From: Mesorhizobium sp. M2E.F.Ca.ET.219.01.1.1 | Lineage (GTDB): Bacteria; Pseudomonadota; Alphaproteobacteria; Rhizobiales; Rhizobiaceae | DNA: 64,000 bases | Direction of reading: 5' to 3' | Assembly (NCBI RefSeq): GCF_004016445.2 | Contig: NZ_SADT02000001.1 | Coordinates: 849,630-913,629 of the forward strand | Part shown: piece after piece, positions 25,429 to 34,331 of the stretch | Layout: the number at the start of each line of letters is the position of its first letter | Position numbering within the stretch: the first letter of the stretch is position 1 | The notes under the pieces: generated by a model | Seen by the model: the letters and a program-made list of their open reading frames with translations, nothing else | Database searches by the model: none | Told to the model about the DNA's origin: nothing | Translations under genes and position numbers: made by a program

Positions 25429-25926
25429 TTATCCGCGCCATGGCGTCAGCCGAGGCAGCCAGCCGGGCACGGCGCGGCGGTAGGCCTCGTATTCTTCGCC
25501 ATAGTGCTGGGCGAGCGTCGGCTCTTCATAGAGCTTGACGAAGGAGATCATCGCCGCGGCGGCGATCAGGCCGTAGACCAGGACCGCCCAGCTCGAAAAG
25601 ATCAGTGCCTGGCCGAGGATGATCGCCAGCACGGCCAAGTACATGGGGTTGCGGACATGGCGGTAGATGCCGCCGACCACCAGCTTCTAGGTAGGCGCCA
25701 CCGGCGCCGGCGTGCCCAGACCTTCAAGCGCGAAGCGGGCGAAGGCATGAAGCAGGATCGCGGTTGCCACGACCACCAGGATCGAGCCGGCAGCCGCGAA
25801 GCCCGGTACCATCGACAGTGGCGTGTGGAAGCCGTCGGTCAGCAGCCACGGCACCAGCCCGGCAACGACGCCCGGCGCGACGACCAGAAACAGCGCGCTG
25901 CCGGCGATTGCTGAAAAACTACGCAT
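25429..25926 (-). pseudogene. isoprenylcysteine carboxylmethyltransferase-like membrane protein, interrupted by TAG
   Basis: Two frames are in the same phase and separated by a single TAG at 25687-25689. The 5' part (from ATG 25926) encodes three hydrophobic segments (SAIAGSALFLVVAPGVVAG and others). The 3' part continues without a gap: KLVVGGIYRHVRNPMYLAVL, the signature of ICMT/PEMT-type S-adenosylmethionine-dependent membrane methyltransferases, then LYEEPTLAQHYGEEYEAYRR. Joined, they give about 165 residues, normal for the family. The stop falls just before the catalytic motif, so the truncated product would be inactive; internal GTG re-initiation at 25680 would lack the first TMs. A G-to-T change in a GAG codon would explain it. 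An intact relative lies at 29994. Confidence 0.85.
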
Positions 25927-26147
25927 CCAGGGACCCCTGCCGCAAAAATAAACTTGGCCTGCCGAAGTCGGCATCATTTCGCTGATTTACGCGGTTCAGA
26001 GCAAAATTGGCTGCATTTTGCATTTCAGCAGTCACTTCTGATCCGAAAATACGGCGGAATCGCCCTATTTTTCTGGTCCTATGGCTTCCTCGAATAGGTT
26101 GGACCACAGCCTGCGTCTTTTTGCATGCGTGTGTTGCAAAATAGATG

Positions 26148-26178
26148 CTTGTTTCTTGGGCATGATGAGCACATATAT
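26148..26178 (+). promoter_or_regulatory. promoter of the AbcR-like sRNA
   Basis: CTTGTT at 26148-26153 and an ACATATAT -10 region at 26171-26178, spaced about 17-18 bp. This fits the alphaproteobacterial housekeeping consensus (CTTGAC-17-CTATAT). The predicted start is near 26184. Confidence 0.65.
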
Positions 26179-26183
26179 AGTCA

Positions 26184-26299
26184 CATCTCCGGGGCGCGTT
26201 CTCCTCCCATTAGCGCCCTTGAGTGTTCCCCTCTGGAGGTTAGCCCTAATCGGCACTTCCAATCAAACTCAGCCGGATCTTTATTGATCCGGCTTTTTT
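26184..26299 (+). ncRNA. AbcR-type (alpha-r15) trans-acting small RNA
   Basis: A promoter-to-terminator unit of about 116 nt without an ORF. Hairpin 1 has stem GGGCGC/GCGCCC (26192-26197 with 26213-26218) and a 15-base loop holding CTCCTCCCA, including the anti-Shine-Dalgarno CUCCCA typical of AbcR RNAs. A second CCCCTCTGGAGG segment follows, then a single-stranded stretch AATCAAACTC and the terminator hairpin. AbcR RNAs, with Hfq, repress mRNAs of ABC-transporter binding proteins and other uptake genes in rhizobia, Agrobacterium and Brucella. Size, loop motif, terminator and position downstream of lsrB all agree with that family. The 5' end is predicted only. Confidence 0.78.
26271..26299 (+). 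terminator. rho-independent terminator of the AbcR-like RNA
   Basis: Perfect 9-bp stem AGCCGGATC / GATCCGGCT with a six-base loop, followed by TTTTTT. Confidence 0.95.
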
Positions 26300-26412
26300 G
26301 TTGCCCGCACGCCTTCGAGCCGGCAAAAGCACGACCGAATCCGCCACGTAACAGTGACATGTAACATCGGGTAACATGTCGCAGACGCAGTCTATGGTTT
26401 AAGTAGATTATA

Positions 26413-26577
26413 GGACGCGGTTGGTCGGTTCGAGAGATGGGGGCATCACTCGAGATGGCCGGGCTCAGGCAGCTACCGCGTCCGAACCATTTTTTTCCGG
26501 ATGCGGCGGACCAGCCGTTGCCTCCCAGGAAAACGGTCCGCAATAAAACGGCGTCCGGATCATCCGGACGCCGTTTT
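26413..26577 (+). ncRNA. candidate second structured small RNA
   Basis: No gene is evident here. GGACGCGGT (26413-26421) pairs with ACCGCGTCC (26475-26483), enclosing smaller hairpins. GCGGACC (26506-26512) pairs with GGTCCGC (26535-26541), and its loop contains CCTCCCA, again an anti-Shine-Dalgarno sequence. A 16-bp terminator stem follows at 26545-26577. A -10-like GATTAT lies at 26406-26411, with three GTAACA repeats upstream (26348, 26361, 26371). It could be a second AbcR-type RNA in tandem. The promoter is weak and expression is unproven, and the terminator may simply serve the convergent gene. Confidence 0.4.
26545..26577. terminator. strong bidirectional terminator hairpin
   Basis: A perfect 16-bp stem (AAAACGGCGTCCGGAT and its complement) around a single-base loop. 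On the minus strand it ends in TTTTATT and lies 33 bp beyond the EF-G-like stop, so it terminates that gene. It can equally end a plus-strand RNA. Confidence 0.9.
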
Positions 26578-26609
26578 CATATCTTCAACAGTCAGGCAGG
26601 CCGACCTGC

Positions 26610-28658
26610 TCAGGCGGCCTTGCCATTCGCGTTCATCGCCTCGTCGGCGAGCCTGCCGGTGAGCTCGGCCATATGGTCGAAAGCGGCCTTGTAGCTGGCG
26701 ACGCCGGCGGTCGCCGAGCGCAATTCGATGATCAAGTCACCGATTTCGGCCTGCGGCATGGTTGCCTCGACGACGTCCCAGCCGGGCCAGTCTGGCCTTG
26801 CATCGTAGCCGAGGATCTGGCCGCGCCGCTGCGGGATCAGCGCGATGATCTTCGAGGTCGCGTCGGAAGGCGTGACGATCTCGACCTTCATAATCGGCTC
26901 CAGCAGGACCGGCGAGCAGGCGGCCATCCCTTCCTTCATCGCCAGCTTCGCCGCCATCTGGAAGGCCATGTCGGAGGAGTCGACCGCATGGTAGGAGCCA
27001 TCCGACAGGTTGACGGCAACGTCGACGACCGGGAAGCCGAGCGGGCCGGTCTTCAGATAGTCGCGGATGCCGGTCTCGACCGACTGGATATAAGTCTTCG
27101 GCACCACGCCGCCGGTGATGGTGTCGGAGAACTGGAAGCCGGAGCCGCGCGGCAGCGGCTTGATCTCGATCACCACATCGCCGAACTGGCCGTGGCCGCC
27201 GGACTGCTTCTTGTGGCGGCCGCGCTGTTGCGTTCCTTTGCGGATCGTCTCCCTGTAAGGCACCGCCGGGGCATGGCCCTCGATCGGAATCTGGTTCTTG
27301 CCCTCGAGGCGCTCGCGCACCACGCGCAGATGCATCTCGCCGTGGCCCGACAGGACGGTTTCGGCGGAGTCCTGGTTGTGACGCAGGCTGAGCGATGGGT
27401 CTTCCTCGGCCAGCCGCTGGATCGCCGCCGACATCTTGACCTCATCCTTGCGCTCCTTGGGGCGAAGCGCGAAGGCGAAGACGGGCTGCGGCGGGTCCAA
27501 AGTGACCAATGGCCGGATGCCGCCTTTGGCCGAACTCAGCGTCTGGCCGGTCTTGACGTTGTCGAGCTTGCCGAGCGCGACAGTGTCGCCCGCCTTGGCG
27601 GATGTCTGCTTGATCTGGTCCTTGCCGAGCATCTTGTAGATGCCGGATACCTTCGTCGTGTCGCCGTTGGAAAGGTAAAGCTCGGCGGCGTCGGCCATTT
27701 GGCCGGAAAGCACGCGCGACACTGAAAGCTTGCCGCCATGCGCGGTGTGGATGGTCTTCATCACCTGCACCACCGTCTGGCCTTCGGGCGCGCCGAGGCG
27801 CTTCCTCGTCGCCTCGACGTCCGGCGCGTCGTGGCGAATGGCTTTCAACAGGCGCAGCACGCCATTGCCCTTCTCGGCCGTGCCGATCAGCACCGGCGTC
27901 ACCGCGCCGGCGCGCAGATCGGCCGAAAGATCGTCGAAGATCGCGTCCTTTGGCGGTTCGATCTCCTCCAGCAACTGCTCCATCAGGTGATCGTCGTGGT
28001 CGGCGAGCGTCTCCAGCATGGAGAAACGCGCTTCCAGCTCGCGCGCCTTGTCGTCGTTCGGGATCTCGGCAACCTGGCTTTCGGCGTACTCGCGATAGAT
28101 GTAGGCGCGCTCCAGCGCCAGATCGATCGAGCCGATGACGATGCCGTCCTTGCGCACCGGGATCTGGCGTAAGAGCAACGGTACCGAACTTGCCGGCTGC
28201 AGCATCTTCAGCGTCTCGCGCACGCCCGCAATCGCCTTGTCGACCTTATTCAGGAACAGGATGCGCGGAATGGCGAGATCGTCGAGCTTGCGCATGATCA
28301 GCTGCAGCGCCGGGATCTTCTTCTCGTCGGCCTCGGCCACGACGACCGCAAGGTCGCAAGCGGCAAGCACGGGCTCGGCCTCGAAGGCGAATTCGATGGA
28401 GCCGGGGCAATCGACGAAGGTGATCTGCTCGCCCATGAAATCGGTGGTGGCGAAGGTCGCCTCGACGCTCATGGCGTGGGCGCGGGCCTCGGGCGAATGA
28501 TCGGAAACGGTGTTGCCCGATGAAACGGGTGACTGGCGGGGAATGGCGCCCGTGCGGGCGAGGATCGCTTCGAGAAGTGTCGTCTTACCGCTTGCAAAGG
28601 GACCGACTATGGCGATGCATTTCGGTCCCGTGCGTCGTCCTCCGGCGCGAGTACCCAT
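26610..28658 (-). CDS. EF-G-like translational GTPase with altered catalytic motif
   Basis: 682 residues. The start at 28658 is chosen because GGAGG lies six bases upstream and MGTRAGGRRTGPK leads directly into the P-loop. The domain order is that of EF-G: G domain (P-loop GPFASGKTTLL, G3 DCPGSIEF, G4 NKVD), domain II, then III-V (SGHGEMHLRVVRERL, HAPAVPYRETI, and C-terminal IIALIPQRRGQILGYDARP). In canonical EF-G, G3 is DTPGHVDF, and its His drives GTP hydrolysis; here it is Ser, and the P-loop departs from GHIDAGKTT. It is thus a paralogue of the EF-G2/EF-G-like type and not the housekeeping FusA, with probably slow hydrolysis. Role unknown; ribosome-linked stress function inferred. Confidence 0.9.
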   Translation of the reverse strand: MGTRAGGRRTGPKCIAIVGPFASGKTTLLEAILARTGAIPRQSPVSSGNTVSDHSPEARAHAMSVEATFATTDFMGEQITFVDCPGSIEFAFEAEPVLAACDLAVVVAEADEKKIPALQLIMRKLDDLAIPRILFLNKVDKAIAGVRETLKMLQPASSVPLLLRQIPVRKDGIVIGSIDLALERAYIYREYAESQVAEIPNDDKARELEARFSMLETLADHDDHLMEQLLEEIEPPKDAIFDDLSADLRAGAVTPVLIGTAEKGNGVLRLLKAIRHDAPDVEATRKRLGAPEGQTVVQVMKTIHTAHGGKLSVSRVLSGQMADAAELYLSNGDTTKVSGIYKMLGKDQIKQTSAKAGDTVALGKLDNVKTGQTLSSAKGGIRPLVTLDPPQPVFAFALRPKERKDEVKMSAAIQRLAEEDPSLSLRHNQDSAETVLSGHGEMHLRVVRERLEGKNQIPIEGHAPAVPYRETIRKGTQQRGRHKKQSGGHGQFGDVVIEIKPLPRGSGFQFSDTITGGVVPKTYIQSVETGIRDYLKTGPLGFPVVDVAVNLSDGSYHAVDSSDMAFQMAAKLAMKEGMAACSPVLLEPIMKVEIVTPSDATSKIIALIPQRRGQILGYDARPDWPGWDVVEATMPQAEIGDLIIELRSATAGVASYKAAFDHMAELTGRLADEAMNANGKAA

Positions 28659-28987
28659 GGCTGACCTCCACTCAGGCGTTTCCCAAGAGAGCGATGAGCA
28701 AAAGTGGAAACCGATTTTTGCGTCCGATCGCACCCTGTGCAGAGCGGCGGCCGGCCTGTTCGGCCGTCGCGAGCGGGGTTTATCCACCCCTTCCCAAGGC
28801 CATCGTCACACGGGTTCGCCGGGAGGGCAAGAAAAATAGGATGTTCGCCGGCTTGGGTTTGTCAGGCCACGATTTCCTGTTCGTCAGCCGCTAGAAGCCA
28901 AGCTGGCGCCCCCCAATTGGGCCGTCGGCGCCACCCATTGATGATGTGGTGGTTGAGAAGCCAGAACCTGAGGATGTCAATAAAGGC
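28659..28987. other. intergenic region with a diverged repeat
   Basis: The 329 bp between the EF-G-like gene and the upstream hydrolase gene have no convincing ORF. They contain the EF-G-like ribosome site (GGAGG near 28665-28669). They also hold a diverged copy of repeat family B on the minus strand at 28688-28730 (CGGACGCAAAAATCGGTTTC...). The promoter of the EF-G-like gene is presumably here. Confidence 0.5.
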
Positions 28988-29845
28988 TCAGCCGGCCTCG
29001 GTTCGGCGTACCGGCCTGGCTGCGCCTTGCTTCACTACCGTCTCGGCAAAGCGTGACAGCAGCGGATTGAACAGGTCCGGCTTTTCCCAGAATGGCGCAT
29101 GGCCGGCGCCGGATATGACATGGCACCGTTCCCACAGCGAGGCGTAGGCCAGTGTCTCGAAGTAGCTCAGGCGCACGAGCGGGTCATGCTCTCCATTGAT
29201 CACCGCGACCGGGAACGGAGCATTCTCAACCACCTGCTTCTGGTCGGCGCCCTTGCCGGCAAACATGCCGAACGCCACGCCCGAGCGCAGCCTGCCGTCG
29301 GTGCGCCTTATGGCTTCGCGGAAAGACGGACTTGCGCTGTCGCCGAAGCAAAACGCCTCAAAGCGCTCGATGTCGCGTTCGGAGTAAACCTTCTTGGAGG
29401 TGAGCAGCATGTCCCAGTTGGCATGAAAGCCACGCAACATGCCGAGCGGTCCCCTCGACACCGGCGGCGCCCCGGTCAACACAAGACCGCTCACCGCGTG
29501 ATGGAAGCTGGCAAGTTCAATCGCTACATGGCCGCCAAGCGACCAGCCAAAGATGATGGCGTGGCCGATGTTCAGGGCATCGAGAAGGCGGGCTGTGGTC
29601 TGGGCGAGGCCGGTGATCGTATAGGTTGCGGCCGGGTCGCGAGCATCGGAGGAGTCGCCATGGCCGGGAAGGTCGAAAGCGATCAGCCGGTGGGCATCGG
29701 CGAGCGGACTGTCGAACTGACGCGCAAAGACCGCGCGCGAACTCCCCGAGCCGTGGATCATGACGATGGGCATGCCGGAACCAGAGGACTGGCTGAGGCG
29801 CAACTCGGCCTGCGGCGTGCGGATCGTGCGGTCAGTGACGCTCAT
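28988..29845 (-). CDS. alpha/beta-fold hydrolase
   Basis: A 285-residue alpha/beta hydrolase. Oxyanion segment MIHGSGSSRAVFARQF, nucleophile elbow GWSLGGH (Ser at about residue 101), acid region NGEHDPLVRLSYF with the catalytic Asp, and catalytic His in SGAGHAPFWEKPDLF. The cap region between about 130 and 215 is helical. No signal peptide, so cytoplasmic. Such enzymes cleave esters, lactones or C-C bonds; the substrate cannot be deduced. It lies upstream of the EF-G-like gene on the same strand but 329 bp away, and is divergent from the methyltransferase gene at 29994. No regulatory site was identified in the 148-bp divergent gap. Confidence 0.88.
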   Translation of the reverse strand: MSVTDRTIRTPQAELRLSQSSGSGMPIVMIHGSGSSRAVFARQFDSPLADAHRLIAFDLPGHGDSSDARDPAATYTITGLAQTTARLLDALNIGHAIIFGWSLGGHVAIELASFHHAVSGLVLTGAPPVSRGPLGMLRGFHANWDMLLTSKKVYSERDIERFEAFCFGDSASPSFREAIRRTDGRLRSGVAFGMFAGKGADQKQVVENAPFPVAVINGEHDPLVRLSYFETLAYASLWERCHVISGAGHAPFWEKPDLFNPLLSRFAETVVKQGAARPVRRTEAG

Positions 29846-29993
29846 GCTGTATTAAATCCTCGGATTTGGCTGGTGGCCAACATCGCATCCGGGGCTCTAT
29901 ATCTTCTTTAAGCATGTGGTTAAGAGAGGGTTCCTGGAAATGAACGGCCGGTGTGGCTACCGGCTGGATGGCAAGCACCTGCGGAAACCCCCT

Positions 29994-30548
29994 ATGATGG
30001 AACCATTGCTCGATCTTCTCGTCTCGATATGCAGCATCGCGACCATTGGCCAATATGTCTGGTCGATGCGGGCGCATTTTCAATTGCAGGGCATGTCTCC
30101 AGGCGCCATGGCGATTTCGGCAGTGGTGATTGCCACGGCGCTTTTCTTTCTCGCCATCCTGTGGATCCAATCGCAGCCGGTTCCGGCAAAACTCGCCGGG
30201 CTCGCCGTCGAACTGGCAAGCTCTGTCCTCTTCTGGTGGGCGATCGTCACGTCGCGGAGGGCGCGGCTGCATTTCGCCTTCGCGCCCGATAATCCGCACA
30301 GCCTGCTGACCGATGGTCCCTACCGCTATATCCGCCACCCTTTCTACTCGTCATACATCATCTTCTGGATTGGATGGGGGATCGCGACCTGGTCGATCTG
30401 GGCGGTGGTACCGGTCGCCGGGATCACCGTCCTCTATGTGGTTGCGGCGCTGGGCGAAGAAAAGAAATTTTCGCGTACGCTGTTGGCGGGCGATTACCAG
30501 GCCTATCGCGGTCGAGCCGGCCTGTTCTGGCCGCGGCTGGGGTGGTAG
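29994..30548 (+). CDS. isoprenylcysteine methyltransferase-like membrane protein
   Basis: 184 residues from the ATG at 29994; in-frame starts at 29940 and 29916 are possible and would add up to 26 residues. It has four or five TM segments, and the signature GPYRYIRHPFYSSYIIFW (about residues 112-129) of the ICMT/PEMT-type membrane methyltransferases. The C-terminus has EEKKFSRTLLAGDYQAYRGR, the usual E-x-x-x-x-Y end. Substrates of bacterial members are mostly undefined (lipids or small molecules). It is followed after 39 bp by a cupin gene on the same strand. A decayed member of the same superfamily lies at 25429-25926. Confidence 0.85.
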   Translation: MMEPLLDLLVSICSIATIGQYVWSMRAHFQLQGMSPGAMAISAVVIATALFFLAILWIQSQPVPAKLAGLAVELASSVLFWWAIVTSRRARLHFAFAPDNPHSLLTDGPYRYIRHPFYSSYIIFWIGWGIATWSIWAVVPVAGITVLYVVAALGEEKKFSRTLLAGDYQAYRGRAGLFWPRLGW

Positions 30549-30587
30549 CCGAGACAAGGCAGGGTTGCCCAACGGAAGGATTGCCAG

Positions 30588-30983
30588 ATGAAGATCATTG
30601 CGTGCGGCAGTGTGCCGACGATCATCGCGCCGGGGACTTATTTCACCGGACGGGTGCTGCAGACGCCGATCATCGAGAAAGAAGCGCCGGCGCGGCTGAG
30701 GGCGACGCTGGTCAGTTTCGAGCCCGGCGCGCGCACTTACTGGCACACGCATCCGCTCGGGCAGACACTCTATGTCACGGCCGGCGCCGGACTTGCCCAG
30801 ACCTGGGGCGAGCCGACCCAGACGATCAGGGCAGGAGACGTCATCTCCTTCGCGCCGGGCGAGAAACACTGGCACGGCGCCGGAGCGAAAACCGCCATGA
30901 CCCATATCGCCATGCAGGAGGCGATGGACGGCGTCCACGCCGATTGGCTCGAGCAGGTTTCCGACGAGCAATATGGCGGTTAG
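30588..30983 (+). CDS. cupin-domain protein
   Basis: A 131-residue single-cupin protein. The two cupin motifs are visible: GARTYWHTHPLGQTLYV (metal ligands H-x-H with a later Gln/Glu position) at about residues 49-65 and GDVISFAPGEKHWHGA at about 84-99, with His ligands. It resembles small carboxymuconolactone-decarboxylase-associated and (R)-mandelonitrile-lyase-like cupins (GVHADWLEQVSDEQY near the C-terminus), but no activity can be assigned. It is probably co-transcribed with the methyltransferase gene. A hairpin between this gene and convergent aatA ends both units. Confidence 0.88.
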   Translation: MKIIACGSVPTIIAPGTYFTGRVLQTPIIEKEAPARLRATLVSFEPGARTYWHTHPLGQTLYVTAGAGLAQTWGEPTQTIRAGDVISFAPGEKHWHGAGAKTAMTHIAMQEAMDGVHADWLEQVSDEQYGG

Positions 30984-30999
30984 GACGAACCCGACAAAA

Positions 31000-31020
31000 A
31001 ACCCGGCGTGACGCCGGGTT
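31000..31020. terminator. terminator hairpin shared by the cupin gene and aatA
   Basis: Nine-base-pair stem AACCCGGCG / CGCCGGGTT around TGA. On the minus strand it runs into TTTTTTG, so it is mainly the aatA terminator; on the plus strand the T-run is poor. Confidence 0.85.
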
Positions 31021-31047
31021 CTTCGCGTTCGGTGCTTCCTGCGCCGT

Positions 31048-32298
<1,251 letters not shown>

Positions 32299-32469
32299 TC
32301 ATGTCGCATCATGGCGCGGAGCGCAAGCATTGTGCGATGAGCCAGAGGTCAAGGAGGCGTGACCAAAGTCCGCCTGCGTGAGCGGCAACGCTAAATTCAT
32401 CAACGGCCGGTAAACCCTTGGCTGGCAGGATCGCAGATCGGATTGCGCCAATTCGCGGAGCGAGAAACC

Positions 32470-33357
32470 TTGTCGCGCAGCATCGGGCTTGCCCACATCA
32501 TCCGTCATGATGACGGCACCTCGACCGGTGTCTGGGGCATCTATACGCTACAAAGCGCGTTTCAGCCGATCTTCGCCTTCAAGGAGGGCAAGCTTTCGGT
32601 CGCCGCCTTCGAGGGGCTGATCCGGCCGTTCCGCGACGGCGAGCCGCAGTCGCCGGCGGCGTTCTTCGGCACCTGCCCGGCGGCCGACCGGCTGCACATC
32701 GAGGCGCTGACGCGCACGCTGCATCTTCTGAACGCCGGTGCCTGCCTGCCGCAGGAGGCGTCCATCTTTATCAATTTCGACCCGTCCGTCTTCACCGATC
32801 GCGGCATTGCCGACAAGGCATTGCGCGATATGCGGCTGGTGCTGCACGAAGCCGGTATCGATCCGCGCCGCATCGTTTGCGAGGTTACCGAGCAGAAGTC
32901 GGCCTCGCAGGAAGCGCTCTATGATTTTGTCGAGGCGCTGAGGGCCAATGGCTTCCGCATCGCTGTGGACGACTATGGCGCCGATGAGTCCGACATCCAC
33001 CGGATCAAGGAACTCAAGCCCGACATCGTCAAGTTCGATGCGCAGTGGATCACGCATCTGATGGAGTCCGGCGCCGGCTTCGCGTTGCTGACGGCCATGG
33101 TGAACGGCTTCGAAACCCAGGGTATCCACACCGTCTTTGAAGGTCTCGAGGAAGGCTGGCAACTGGAGCTTGCCGAGAAAGCCGGCGCTTCCATGGTGCA
33201 AGGCTATGTGCTTGCTCGGCCCGAACTTGCTCCCACCAGCTTTCGCGTCTTCGTGCAGCCTCCAGCCGAGAGCACGGTATCGGCTGCCGCAAGCCCTACG
33301 GCTCCGGCGACGCGGTCGCGGCCGGCAAGGGTATTCGGGCGCAAGGTCGCGCCATGA
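32470..33357 (+). CDS. EAL-domain protein, first of a tandem pair
   Basis: 295 residues from the TTG at 32470, which has GGAG nine bases upstream; a TTG at 32443 is possible. It is almost entirely one EAL domain (c-di-GMP phosphodiesterase fold) without PAS, GGDEF or TM segments. Catalytic positions are largely kept: FEGLIRP in place of EAL, IFINFDPS (Asn), VCEVTEQK (Glu), VDDYG (Asp pair), IVKFD (Lys), VFEGLEEG (Glu) and MVQGYVLARP (Gln). But loop 6, normally DFGTGxSS, reads DYGADESD. Activity is therefore uncertain, and a c-di-GMP-binding or regulatory role is possible. It overlaps the second EAL gene by 4 bp. Confidence 0.88.
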   Translation: MSRSIGLAHIIRHDDGTSTGVWGIYTLQSAFQPIFAFKEGKLSVAAFEGLIRPFRDGEPQSPAAFFGTCPAADRLHIEALTRTLHLLNAGACLPQEASIFINFDPSVFTDRGIADKALRDMRLVLHEAGIDPRRIVCEVTEQKSASQEALYDFVEALRANGFRIAVDDYGADESDIHRIKELKPDIVKFDAQWITHLMESGAGFALLTAMVNGFETQGIHTVFEGLEEGWQLELAEKAGASMVQGYVLARPELAPTSFRVFVQPPAESTVSAAASPTAPATRSRPARVFGRKVAP

Positions 33358-34214
33358 ACGAAAGGCATGAGAGGCGGCGCAACGTCGCCAAGGCGATCTT
33401 CGCCGACGAGATCGGACTTCAGTTCGGCATCTATGGCGAATTCCGGCTGTGGAGCGCCTATCAGCCGATTTTCGCCCCGCAGGACAGGGTGCTCAGGCCG
33501 GTCGCCGTCGAGGGGCTGATCGAGCCGCGCCGCATCGCCGAGCCGGTGGCTCCATCGATCTTCTTCGGGGGCGTTCCCGCATCCGACCGGCTGTTTGTCG
33601 AAACGATGTGCCGGATGCTGCATCTCGGCAATTACCGCAACATCGGCCTCGAGGGGCTCACGCTGTTCTTCAACTACAATCCGATGATCAACGATCATCT
33701 CGGGCGGGCGCTGGCCGAAATCCGGCTCATGACCAGGCATCTCGGCGATTTCGAGCTGGAGCCGGGCCTGCTGGTCTGCGAGATCACCGAACAAGCGGCC
33801 GACGATCAGGTTCTTGCCAGCCTGGTGCGCGAAATGCGGCGCGACGGCATCCGCATCGCCATCGACGATTTCGGCACCGGACATTCCACCGAGGCGCGCA
33901 TCAATCTGCTCGCGCCCGACATCGTCAAGATCGACGGCGCCTGGTTCGGCGCGCTCTGCCGCCACGCCGCCGCCGAGCGCTTCTTCCGGCCATTGGTGGG
34001 CATGCTGCAGGAGCGCGGCGCCAAAGTGCTGGTCGAGGGCATAGAGAATGCCCAGCACTTGCGCGTCGCGCTCGAGGGCGGCGCCGACCTGCTGCAAGGT
34101 TTCCATCTCGCCCGCCCGGCGCTCGCAGGCACGATCTTCAAGGAAGAGCCGCTTTCCGTCGACGCCCTGCTCGACGCCGGCGACAAGGTTGTGCCGCTGC
34201 ACCAGCAACGCTGA
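33354..34214 (+). CDS. EAL-domain protein, second of a tandem pair
   Basis: A 286-residue stand-alone EAL domain, overlapping the first EAL gene by 4 bp (ATGA), so translation is coupled. Key residues: VEGLIEP (EAL position), FFNYNP (Asn), VCEITEQA (Glu), IDDFGTGHSTEA (intact Asp pair and loop 6), IVKIDGAW (Lys), LVEGIEN (Glu), DLLQGFHLARP (Gln). It looks more competent for c-di-GMP hydrolysis than its partner. The two are about the same length and share the FGxxPASDRL/TCPAADRL segment early in the domain, suggesting duplication. A heterodimer of a degenerate and an active EAL domain is an inference. No signal peptide; cytoplasmic. Confidence 0.9.
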   Translation: MNERHERRRNVAKAIFADEIGLQFGIYGEFRLWSAYQPIFAPQDRVLRPVAVEGLIEPRRIAEPVAPSIFFGGVPASDRLFVETMCRMLHLGNYRNIGLEGLTLFFNYNPMINDHLGRALAEIRLMTRHLGDFELEPGLLVCEITEQAADDQVLASLVREMRRDGIRIAIDDFGTGHSTEARINLLAPDIVKIDGAWFGALCRHAAAERFFRPLVGMLQERGAKVLVEGIENAQHLRVALEGGADLLQGFHLARPALAGTIFKEEPLSVDALLDAGDKVVPLHQQR

Positions 34215-34331
34215 TGCTGGATCCGAAAGACACATCAGCATCGCTGATGGTTTTTCGCAAAAACAAATCACTGGATGGGGCTTGGCCGCGCGGGTTAGAG
34301 CGTTCCCAGGAAACTCGAGAGGGCAAGAGGC

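Noticed and set aside
26413..26490. tRNA- or tmRNA-like sequence (GGACGCG ... CGCGTCCGAACCA)
   Set aside because: The acceptor-like stem is present, but no T-arm precedes the 3' strand and no D-arm or anticodon arm fits; no tmRNA tag ORF.
26181..26543. 120-codon minus-strand ORF over the sRNA region
   Set aside because: It overlaps a well-formed promoter, sRNA and terminator; the composition is not that of a protein from this genome.
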